In this document: piece after piece, positions 39,819 to 64,000 of the stretch
Layout: every line of letters begins with the position of its first letter
How positions within the stretch are numbered: the first letter of the stretch is position 1
Assembly (NCBI GenBank): GCA_030248065.1
Contig: JASAMV010001702.1
Span: 1-64,000 of the forward strand
Direction: 5' to 3'
Length of the DNA: 64,000 nucleotides
DNA from: Rhynchonema sp. JSB1_4
Taxonomy: Eukaryota; Nematoda; Chromadorea; Monhysterida; Xyalidae
Notes under the pieces: model-generated
The model's input: the letters and a program-made list of their open reading frames with translations, nothing else
Told to the model about the DNA's origin: nothing
The model's database searches: none
Translations under genes and position numbers: made by a program

Positions 39819-40023
39819 GTGGCACATATGTTCGAAACGGTGCAAAGCTCAATTGAGTGCAAAGGTCGCTGTAAGCCCGGTGTAAACACGTGAAACATTC
39901 CACGCCAAAAGCAGGCAGTATTTATTTATGTTTACACCGTGCTTACACTGACATAGCCATACGACCGAGCTTACGCCGAACTTTACACCCAACAACCGTT
40001 TACACCGTTTCGAAAATTCCACC
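39819..40023. mobile_element. Inverted-repeat element with GGTGTAAA words
   Basis: The left end GGTGGCACATATGTTCGAAACGGTG and the right end reading CACCGTTTCGAAAATTCCACC are imperfect inverted repeats. The interior repeats GGTGTAAA/GTGCAAAG-type words in both orientations. A related partial sequence occurs at 14909-14975 (GGGTGAAATTTTCGAAGCGG followed by TGTAAAGG), so it is dispersed. Confidence 0.5.
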
Positions 40024-40352
40024 CGTTATATTCTGTACTATTTTAAACTACTCTCTTTTGACGTTGCTTTCTGATTATAGCATTCGAGCGCCGGGTTTTG
40101 TGCGTGGTCTGCCAGGTGCCAACCTGGTCAAGCAAGTACTGCATCACACATGCAGTGTACCGAACGTATGTATGTAGGTACTGTACATTACTGGTGGCAC
40201 CGTATGTATGTATGGCTGTGCTGTTTTTGGCATAAAAAAGTGCAAGGACGTAAAATTGACCATTTTTCTTTCACATTTTTGTTGGCATACTCAGTTTTAT
40301 ATCATCCACCGCAAGTGGTGCAACTCCACTTTTAAGAGCTCCACAATCCCGA

Positions 40353-40480
40353 TAAAAAATCCCGATAAGAAAGCCGGATCGGGATCGGGATCAGGAGAAT
40401 TAATCGGAATCGGGGTTTTATCGGGATTAAAAATCTCCGGATCGGGATGTCGGGATCGGGATCGGGATCCCGTTCGAGCA
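40353..40480. repeat. GGGATC word-iterated repeat
   Basis: Consists of repeated ATCCCGATA and CGGGATCGGGATC words in both orientations around an AATTAATCGG centre. It is flanked by GAGCTCCACAATCCC on the left and GGGATCCCGTTCGAGC on the right, a weak terminal inverted repeat. No coding capacity despite open frames. Confidence 0.5.
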
Positions 40481-40973
40481 CTGATGGCAGGTTTATGCGC
40501 TTCTTTGATATAATCCAGCATGGCGTGGAGGTCAAACAATCAAACATGGATGCCAGCTGCGCTTAGTACTTTTGTCTAATGTCTGAATTCTTGATTAATC
40601 CCGGTCGTATTTTTTACGCCAAAAAAACAACGCAAAATTACCGTCTGTGCTGTACCTGAAGGTGTACATTGGTGTTTGTAAATACGTATACAAAAACGCT
40701 CTGCCCCCGATCATATTTTTTTCACGTTGATAACCCTCCCCTGCATCTTATTTGTTCACCAACCCATGGATGTTTTTTCTGCGGCTGCAAGGTGGAAACA
40801 TACAGACCAGAACAAATGGCCGTTCGGGTTTCAAGAGCATCTTTATCACTTGTTTGTAGATCAAAGTAAATTTTGAGTCGCAAATTAAAACAAGCGGTCA
40901 ATTACTCCCTCCCATACAACAGGACAAATCACATTCCGGATAACCACCCTCAGCTGATAAAGAAAACGAAAAC

Positions 40974-42011
40974 ATGAATAAGACGACTTTCATCCTCTTG
41001 GTCGTGGGTCTCATGCTCATCTGCTTGACTAGTAAGGCAGCCGGCGCAACTGTGAGTTGGCAGATTATTTTTAAAAATTTATTTTGATTCTGTTTTCATA
41101 TTGATAATCTTCAATTTCGTTTAACACACACCGTATCTCCTTTCAGGATAGGGAAACTGTGGCACAGGTGTGTGTGCGACGTTTGACGGGACTAATGGAA
41201 CGCCATTGCGGCTGGAACAAACGCGAGTCAGATGATGGATCAATTGATTACGGTGGGTCGGATGCCGACAAGGCCCTAAGCCCAAGCCTGAGCGTAAAGT
41301 GTGCGGTCCCAACCAGTGCTGGGGTTGGTCTAAGCTGGAGCCCGAGCATAAGTTCAGTGTCGCAGTTTCGTTACGTGGGGCGGTCCCTTGCAAGATTTTG
41401 ATACGTTGCATACGCCTACATACATGTAGGTAATGTATTCAAACCAACAGTTGAGGGCAATTCGTCTGCTCTGCATGGCCGGGTGATTGTCTATTGACGA
41501 GATGAAAACGATTTGGTGAATAACCACGTTGGATCTGGGGGGGGGGGGGTGGAACACCAAACCATTTCTAGATTGGACTCATGTTGATGACCCCCAGCGT
41601 AATCATTAGATAACTTGGCCCAGTTACCGGTGCAATGCATGTTTGCGTCCCAGGGTACAGATTCGCATTTGCGTCACTCATTGGAAAATTACCAAAAACA
41701 CACCCACATACGGTCCCAAGCAAAATTTGATATATTTACGCGATTAAGCCCGTCGGGAGTTATATTTGGGACGAACGTCTTACCAGTTGTTGAAACAAAT
41801 TTTTATTCGGAAGCTAGCCAGGCCCAGTGAGAGCTCAATTGGGCGGCTTAATCGAAGAACTAACCAAGTGTTTCAGATCGTGAACTTATCGTAATCCATT
41901 TCAGACGCAGTGCAAACATTGGTGAGCCAGTGTTGTCACGGTAGTTGCACGATGATGCATTTGAAGAACATTTGCAGAGGCGCGATGCAGATGCTGAACA
42001 TGTTTCGATGA
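40974..42011 (+). CDS. Insulin-like peptide precursor (96 aa, 3 exons)
   Basis: Exons are 40974-41051, 41147-41252 and 41905-42011 (phases 0 and 1). A signal peptide spans residues 1 to about 24. The B-like segment is VCVRRLTGLMERHCGW: Cys35, eleven residues, Cys47 then Gly, exactly the insulin B-chain spacing. A KR site follows at 51-52. The A-like segment is CCHGSCTMMHLKNIC (71-85), matching the insulin signature C-C-x3-C-x8-C. Six cysteines fall as 2 + 4 and the second intron is phase 1 between B and A, as in animal insulin genes. There is no second dibasic site, so the linker would stay on the A chain or be very short. It would act as a secreted hormone on an insulin-type receptor or an LGR; the receptor is not inferable. 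Confidence 0.88.
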
Positions 42012-43413
42012 GTTCAATTGTAGCTCTCACGAGAATTAAATTACGTTGTCATCATTATTGTTAGAACATGTTTTTTCGGTTTTGGCTACATTGTTTGTGC
42101 ACACACGTACCGGACCAGTAAATGATCAAATGAACAATTTAGAATCAACCAAATCACGGAGTTCGGTCCCAATCCAGTTTAATGCTGTGCAATTATTCAA
42201 TATTCATTGCATTATTGTGACGTCACGTGTATGTAGGTGTTTTATACCACCGTAGGCCTACAGTTGCTTATTTTAGGACCTCATCAACATCGGAGTATCA
42301 GTGGCCGGCATGGCTCGTGTTTTATATAAAAAGAACAGACCAGTATTATTGCGACTAATTACACAATTTGTGCAAGTTTCATGACAAAAACTCGAAGTGG
42401 CAAAAGAAAATGTTAGCTGTTCGGCCATGCTGATGCGTGCGGTACTATTATTCCGAACTTCATATTACAGGGCTTTACTTCGTGAGCTTATTGCGATTTA
42501 CTGTTTTCCGTCACATGCATCATTTGCGCCCATACTTATTGATGATGAAGAATGAAACAGCAGTTCGTTATCATAACAGTACAATGCAAAACGAAATAAT
42601 CACAAAATTATCGAGAGACAACCTGCACATTTTCATATCGATCAGGATATTTTGCGACTGCAAACAGACAACGGAGCACGAGTAGATTGCATATAATAAT
42701 AAGTAAAAACGGCAGTTTTAACGTTGAAAGATATACAACGGACAATCTGAAGGCAGTGGTACTACACATTTATTGGATAAAATGTTACATTAAATACGAA
42801 AATCGAAACCGATGTGTTTTTTACCAACATAAATGAAGAAAACAGCAATACAATGCATGCTAATACTGGAATGCATTCCAAAAGTCATCGATTAAAAAAG
42901 CACCCAATCAAGAAAATTAACGGTTGTTTTGAAACCGGTGCGGCACAAATTCAGTTGAACGGATTGAGATTTATAAGATAGTAATGATAATTCATGTTCC
43001 ATTGAGTAAATGAAGAAAAAAGCAAGTAAAACTTCAGAGTGGTTAGCATCAAACCGGTACAAGGAACAATACAGTGAAAGCATCAGGGTACAATGTCATG
43101 AGTATATTCGACACATATCGGTATAAAACAAGATGAAGAAAAAAATGCAGTCAATCAATGCATCGAAACGTACGGTAGAGAAATGAAACGGAATTGATCA
43201 ACGTAAACTTCCACCGACCACCAAGAAACTGAAAGTACGTATATAATGACAACGCTTCTGCGAATAAATAACGGTAATCAAACATTCGACTACAGTGCCG
43301 AGTGAGAAGACATAAAACAGCGGGAGAGGAACAAGCACAACAGATTTTCGGTTTGAAAACGAAAAGTTATTTTTTATGCTGTTTTTTCCTCGCCATTCTA
43401 CCCGAATAACATC
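42012..43413. other. Intergenic and ATAD2 3' UTR region
   Basis: No gene is supported between the insulin-like gene (+) and the end of ATAD2 (-), which converge here. The ATAD2 3' UTR presumably occupies the right part. AT-rich, with recurrent AAATGAAGAAAA-type words at about 42830-43145. Confidence 0.45.
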
Positions 43414-58679
<15,266 letters not shown>

Positions 58680-58784
58680 AGGACAAAATTCTGAAACTTA
58701 TTTTCACTTTTTTGGCACATATCTGTAGTTGCCGCGTGAAAAAAAGATCTCTCCATCCCGCCCCCTCCCCACAGCCACAGCACC

Positions 58785-58975
58785 AGTGTAGTTCCTGGAG
58801 GGAAGGGGCCCCTCCCTAAGGTACACTAACCGCCGCGACCAAGATATACTAGTACACTAACCGCCGCGCCAGGTGCACTAACCGCCTCAATTTTTGCCCA
58901 AAATCGGCATTTTCAGGCCTAAAATGGGCATTCTTAGGCCTAAAATGGGTAATTTTTAGGTCGATGCAGGGTAGT
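58785..58975. mobile_element. Partial relative of the 46982 hAT-like element
   Basis: Begins CAGTGTAGTTCCTGG, matching the terminal repeat at 46982-47289, followed by iterated GTACACTAACCGCC words and GCCTAAAATGGGCATT units that also occur in the other copy. The far terminal repeat is not clear; the element seems truncated or fused to the next repeat. Confidence 0.6.
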
Positions 58976-58983
58976 ACTTGGGG

Positions 58984-59420
58984 GTGGGGGGTCCCGCCAA
59001 ATTCATCTATCTATCGTCAACACTTTTTGATTTCATCTATCTATCGTCAACACTTTTGGGCTAATCTATCTATCGTCAACAAATTCTGGGAACAATCTAT
59101 CTATCGTCAACAACAATCGACCCCAAAATTGAAATTTTGGCTCAAAATGGCTCAGTCAAAATCGGTATTTTTCAACCCAAATAGGCAAAAAATCGCGCGC
59201 GCGGATTTAGTACATCTACGTACATTTTCATTAACATTCACACATTTTTATCTATCTACTTAGTATACTATACTAATATACTACACCTTGATTTTTGGCG
59301 ACCCCCCACCATCTATGATCTATCTATCGTCAACAAGTTTGGGTCGACCCCCCAGATTTCGGACTTGGGTCATCTATCTATCGTCAACACTGTCTATGTC
59401 TATCTGACGACTTTTCATGG
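58984..59420. repeat. Spaced ATCTATCTATCGTCAACA array, copy 1
   Basis: The 18-mer ATCTATCTATCGTCAACA occurs six times: four near 59003-59112 at about 30-base spacing, then two more at about 59320-59390. About 10-12 variable bases separate the first four. It is not a CRISPR: the spacers are short, AT-rich and partly alike, and the host is an animal. The block is repeated at about 62595-63010 and its right part, inverted, at about 62500-62580. Confidence 0.7.
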
Positions 59421-60058
59421 AAAACAATGAATTTTCAACCAAAAAATAGGCTAAAAAATCGCAAAAATTATGACAAAAATTGGGTTAAAATCTCAGCCAA
59501 AAATTCGGGCCGGGCCGGAGATTTGGGGGTTCGGGTCGGGCCGGGCCGGAGATTTGGGGGCTCGGGCCCGGCCGGGCCGGCCGAACCCGGCCCGATTGCG
59601 ACCTCTGAGGTACAAGCAAACATAACAAAAACAAAAAAATTTAATGTTTTTTTCATGGCTCAATGTTTGGACCGAGACATCAATTCAAATTTTCCTTTCC
59701 GTGCTGCTTCGTTGCACGTACTGGGTCGAGCATTGGTTTTGTTGCTCGGGGGATGCACACAGTCACGCCAGCCACACATGTGTGTGCGCGACGCAGATAA
59801 TTCTGTGTTGGGCATGTGGTGCGTTGCTCCGATTTTATGCTTTGTCTCTGTTCAGTTAGTCCGTTCAGACACTGCCATCCCGCAGCAATGTAAAAACATT
59901 GCGTTTATGCCAAACATTGTCGGCCCAAAAGCGGTGTTCTCTCAACCGCAAAACAAATGAATTAACGCCGCAAAATGGCAAGCAGTGTTCACGGTATTTT
60001 TACAACATATATCTCTTGTTTCAACACAAAACCTTAGATTCATCGTCAATCACATATC

Positions 60059-60873
60059 ATGGAAAGTAGAGCGCTTCATTCACAAAACGTGCTGATTCTG
60101 GATGGTGGATTTGCGACCGAAGCTGAAAAGCAGAAGGGATGCACATTCAAAGTCAGTTTCGGTTCATGTTGTGACTTTTGTATCCATGGATCTCAGCATG
60201 TGCAAAGGAAGGGAACTGTGAAAGTATCTTCTCTGTTTCAGACTGGCCTATGGTCGTCCCAGTTGCTTGTTGAAGGTGATCACGATACGGTGCTGGATGT
60301 TCATAAAAGGTGTGATAAGATTGTAAAACGATGCATATCATAATACATAATTATACAACTCCAGATGAAATCGCGTCGCAGGTTTCTGGAAGCCGGCGCT
60401 GACATAATCGAATCGAACACGTATCATTGCGCGATCAAAGTCCTGCGCGAATCGGGTGTCGCTGCGGCAACGGCGAAAGAAATCTGCGCACTGGGCATCC
60501 GATTAGCCCGAAAAGCCATAGAGAACTACAAAGCACAGAATCCGACCAATAAAAGCAGGGAAATCTTCGTCGCTGGTTCCATTGGACCCTACGGTGTGGT
60601 GCTGCATGACTGCTCTGAATATAACGGCCATTACATGAAGACGTCTGATCCCAAGGTTGTTGTCAAATCATATAGCCGTCAACAAAGGGCTCAAAAAATG
60701 CTTGTGTTTCTTCAGGACATCACCGCTTATCATTTGCAGCAAGCGCAAGTATTGGTTGATGCAGGTGCCGACTTTTTGGCATTTGAAACGGTGCCTTCGA
60801 TGGCGGAAGCCAAGTGCATACTCGACGCTTTGGACCAGCTGTCATCGGATGTTCCCTGTTGGATTTCATTTTC
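60059..60873 (+). pseudogene. Homocysteine S-methyltransferase, copy A, truncated at a palindrome
   Basis: Exons are 60059-60151, 60242-60309, 60382-60655 and 60716 to about 60873, all in frame. Family features are LILDGGFATEAE near the N terminus, FLEAGADIIESNTY, VAGSIGPYGVVLHD and VLVDAGADFLAFETVPSMAE, ending VPCWISFS. The enzyme would methylate homocysteine to methionine using S-methylmethionine or AdoMet; the zinc-binding GGCC region lies further downstream in the family and is absent. Sequence homologous to copy B stops at TTTTCC (60873), where a GC-rich spacer and then copy B in reverse begin. It cannot make a full enzyme as assembled. Confidence 0.75.
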
Positions 60874-61004
60874 CTCCCCCCGGGCGCCGCCCCCGCCGCG
60901 CCCGCCCGGCCGCCGCGAGTCGCCAGCACACGTTGTGCTTCCGCTCTGAGCAAGATTTGCGGAAATGAATTGCCCGAAAAAATACGAACAATACAACGAC
61001 TTAC
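60874..61004. other. GC-rich spacer at the centre of the inverted duplication
   Basis: About 131 bases, its left part almost pure G/C (GGGCGCCGCCCCCGCCGCGC), between the two oppositely oriented methyltransferase copies. On the minus strand its right end reads as the natural continuation of copy B: an AAC-GTAAGT donor and intron start. The breakpoint therefore lies on the copy A side. Confidence 0.7.
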
Positions 61005-61825
61005 GTTACAGGAAAATGAAATCCAACAGGGAACATCCGATGACAGCTGGTCCAAAGCGTCGAGTATGCACTTGGCTTCCGCCATCAAAGGCACCGTTTC
61101 AAATGCCAAAAAGTCGGCACCTGCATCAACCAATACTTGCGCTTGCTGCAAATGATAAGCGTAATATCCTGAAGAAACACAAGCATTTTTTGAGCCCTTT
61201 GTTGACGGCTATATGATTTGACAACAACCTTGGGATCAGACGTCTTCATGTAATGGCCGTTATATTCAGAGCAGTCATGCAGCACCACACCGTAGGGTCC
61301 AATGGAACCAGCGACGAAGATTTCCCTGCTTTTATTGGTCGGATTCTGTGCTTTGTAGTTCTCTATGGCTTTTCGGGCTAATCGGATGCCCAGTGCGCAG
61401 ATTTCTTTCGCCGTTGCCGCAGCGACACCCGATTCGCGCAGGACTTTGATCGCGCAATGATACGTGTTCGATTCGATTATGTCAGCGCCGGCTTCCAGAA
61501 ACCTGCGACGCGATTTCATCTGGAGTTGTATAATTATGTATTATGATATGCATCGTTTTACAATCTTCATCACACCTTTTATGAACATCCAGCACCTATC
61601 GTGATCACCTTCAACAAGCAACTGGGACGACCATAGGCCAGTCTGAAACAGAGAAGATACTTTCACAGTTCCCTTCCTTTGCACATGCTGAGATCCATGG
61701 ATACAAAAGTCACAACATGAACCGAAACTGACTTTGAATGTGCATCCCTTCTGCTTTTCAGCTTCGGTCGCAAATCCACCATCCAGAATCAGCACGTTTT
61801 GTGAATGAAGCGCTCTACTTTCCAT
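61005..61825 (-). pseudogene. Homocysteine S-methyltransferase, copy B, inverted and frameshifted
   Basis: Exon 1 is 61825-61733 and exon 2 61642-61576. Exon 3 encodes the same AGADIIESNTYHC segment as copy A, and exon 4 runs to the GTAAGT donor after 61005. Compared with copy A, exon 2 lacks one base (GATAGGTG for GATACGGTG) and exon 4 lacks one base (ATTACGC for ATCACCGC), so the frame is broken twice. Exon 4 extends to FSCN, matching the family FSC motif. The deletions are in short simple contexts, so base-calling error in an assembled haplotype is an alternative to real decay. Confidence 0.72.
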
Positions 61826-62580
61826 GATATGTGATTGACGATGAATCTGAAGGTTTTGTGTTGAAACAAGAGATATATGTTGTAAAAATACCGTGAACAC
61901 TGCTTGCCATTTTGCGGCGTTAATTCATTTGTTTTGCGGTTGAGAGAACACCGCTTTGGGCCGACAATGTTTGGCATAAACGCAAATGTTTTTGCATTGC
62001 TGCGGGATGGCAGTGTCCAAACGGACTAACTGAACAGAGACAAAGCATAAAATCTGAGCAACGCACCACATGCCCAACACAGAATTATCTGCGTCGCGCA
62101 CACACATGTGGCTGGCGTGACTGTGTAGCATCCCCCGAGCAACAAAACCAATGCTCGACCCAGTACGTGCAACGAAGCAGCACGGAAAGGAAAATTTGAA
62201 TTGATGTCTCGGACCAAATTTTGAGCCATGATAAAAAACATTAAATTTTTTTGTTTTTGTTATGTTTGCTTGTACCTCAGAGGTCGCAATCGGGCCGGGT
62301 TCCGGCCGGCCGGCCGGGCCGGCCCAGCCCCCAAACCGGCCCGGCCCGGCCCCCGAACCCCCAAATCTCCGGCCCGGCCCGAATTTTTGGCTCAGATTTT
62401 AACCCAATTTTTGTCATAATTTTTGCGATATTTTAAGCCTATTTTTTGGTTGAAAATTCATTGTTTTTTTCATGAAAAGTCGTCAGATAGACATAGACAG
62501 TGTTGACGATAGATGAGATGACCCAGTTCCGAAATCTGGGGGGTCACCCAAACTTGTTGACGATAGATAGATCATAGATG

Positions 62581-63630
62581 GTGGGGGGTCGCCAAATTCA
62601 TCTATCTATCGTCAACACTTTTTGATTTCATCTATCTATCGTCAACACTTTTGGGCTAATATATATCATACCGAATTCTGGGAACAATCTATCTATAGTA
62701 AACAACAATCGACCCCAAAATTGAAATTTTGGCTCAAAATGGCTCAGTCAAAATCGGTATTTTTCAACCCAAATAGGCAAAAAATCGCGCGCGCGGATTT
62801 AGTACATCTACGTACATTTTCATTAACATTCACACATTTTTATCTATCTACTTAGTATACTATACTAATATACTACACCTTGATTTTTGGCGACCCCCCA
62901 CCATCTATGATCTATCTATCGTCAACAAGTTTGGGTCGACCCCCCAGATTTCGGACTTGGGTCATCTATCTATCGTCAACACTGTCTATGTCTATCTGAC
63001 GACTTTTCATGGAAAACAATGAATTTTCAACCAAAAAATAGGTTAAAAAAAATCGCAAAAATTGTGACAAAAATTGGATTAAAATCTGAGTCAAAAGTTC
63101 GGGCCGTGCCGGAGATTTGGGGGTTCGGGTCGGGCCGGGCCGGGCCGGAGATTTGGGGGCTCGGGCCGGGCCGGGCCGGCCCAACCCGGCCCGATTGCGA
63201 CCTCTGAGGTACAAGCAAACATAAACATAACAAAAACAAAAAAATTTTAATGTTTTTTATGGCTCAATGTTTGGACCGAGACATCAATTCAAATTTTCCT
63301 TTCCGTGCTGCTTCGTTGCACGTGCTGGGTCGAGCATTGGTTTTGTTGCTCGGGGGATGCACACAGTCACGCCAGCCACACATGTGTGTGCGCGACGCAG
63401 ATAATTCTGTGTTGGGCATGTGGTGCGTTGCTCCGGTTTTATGCTTTGTCTCTGTTCAGTTAGTCCGTTCAGACACTGCCATCCCGCAGCAATGTAAAAA
63501 CATTGCGTTTATGCCAAACATTGTCGGCCCAAAAAGCGGTGTTCTCTCAACCGAAAACAAATGAATTAACGCCGCAAAATGGCAAGCAGTGTTCAGTTTT
63601 CCCCACCAAAACCTTAGTACCAATAACATA
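62581..63630. repeat. Direct copy of the segment 58984-60058
   Basis: Collinear with 58984-60058, including the ATCTATCTATCGTCAACA array, the CGGGCCGGGCCGG words, a GACCTCTGAGGTACAAGC junction and the stretch leading to the methyltransferase ATG. Small indels distinguish it: one array unit reads AATATATATCATACC and there is a deletion just before the ATG. The join with the inverted copy falls in GGTGGGGGGTCGCCAAA, shared by both orientations. Confidence 0.8.
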
Positions 63631-63632
63631 TC

Positions 63633-64000
63633 ATGGAAAGTAGAGCGCTTCATTCACAAAACGTGCTGATTCTGGATGGTGGATTTGCGACCGAAGCTGA
63701 AAAGCAGAAGGGATGCACATTCAAAGTCAGTTTCGGTTCATGTTGTGACTTTTGTATCCATGGATCTCAGCATGTGCAAAGGAAGGGAACAGTGAAAGTA
63801 TCTTCTCTGTTTCAGACTGGCCTATGGTCGTCCCAGTTGCTTGTTGAAGGTGATCACGATACGGTGCTGGATGTTCATAAAAGGTGTGATAAGATTGTTA
63901 AACGATGCATAATACATAATTATACAACTCCAGATGAAATCGCGTCGCAGGTTTCTGGAAGCCGGCGCTGACATAATCGAATCGAACACGTATCACTGCG
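63633..64000 (+). CDS. Homocysteine S-methyltransferase, copy C (5' part, runs off the window)
   Basis: Exons are 63633-63725 (MESRALHSQNVLILDGGFAT...), 63816-63883 and 63951 to the window end, with GTCAGT and GTGTGA donors and frames intact so far. It repeats copy A almost exactly. Since copy A is truncated and copy B frameshifted, this may be the functional gene, continuing beyond 64000 to the zinc-site exons. Cytosolic methionine-cycle enzyme by family. An upstream AG (CTCCAG) before ATGAAATCG would give a stop, so exon 3 uses the CGTCGCAG acceptor. Confidence 0.75.

Noticed and set aside
58984..59420. CRISPR array
   Set aside because: Repeats are 18 bp with 10-12 bp partly similar spacers, there are no cas genes, and the DNA is clearly animal.
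59427..59960. 177-codon plus-strand frame in the duplicated segment
   Set aside because: It runs through the GGGCCGG word repeat and the upstream region of the methyltransferase; the other copies break it. Composition explains its length.

Overview
The window is nuclear DNA from an animal, most likely an invertebrate. Coding regions are split by spliceosomal introns (GT-AG, one probable GC-AG). The recognisable proteins are metazoan: insulin-like peptide, thyroglobulin type-1 domain, heparan sulfate 3-O-sulfotransferase, ATAD2-type AAA+/bromodomain protein, 7TM receptor. I cannot name the phylum. All gene models below were joined by eye from splice sites and reading-frame continuity.

Layout. 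1-11 kb: two paralogues plus one decayed copy of a small secreted protein (+ strand), then two near-identical 79-aa secreted peptide genes (- strand) lying in a ~2 kb duplicated block. The first block copy carries a tRNA-like insert and a foldback element that the second lacks. 13-15.3 kb (-): a candidate 89-aa Cys-containing secreted peptide and a 123-aa thyroglobulin type-1 protein. 16.6-19.3 kb (+): a five-exon lipocalin-like secreted protein with a perfect hairpin in intron 3. 24.6-36.5 kb (+): a three-exon heparan sulfate 3-O-sulfotransferase with a 10.6-kb first intron. 38.5-42 kb (+): two weak candidate secreted genes and a clear insulin-like peptide gene.

43.4-58.7 kb (-): an ATAD2/Yta7 orthologue of about 28 exons. 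Its ~4-kb intron contains, on the opposite strand, a two-exon 7TM receptor gene and three short hAT-like elements. 58.8-64 kb: word-like repeats and three copies (+, -, +) of the 5' part of a homocysteine S-methyltransferase gene in a palindromic arrangement. The first is truncated, the second is frameshifted and the third runs off the end.

The left two thirds is mainly a loose cluster of small secreted proteins, mostly with an early phase-1 intron. The sulfotransferase acts in the Golgi, ATAD2 on chromatin, and the methyltransferase in methionine metabolism. I see no operon-like or pathway link among them. A distinctive feature is a set of short non-autonomous elements whose interiors are iterations of a short word.
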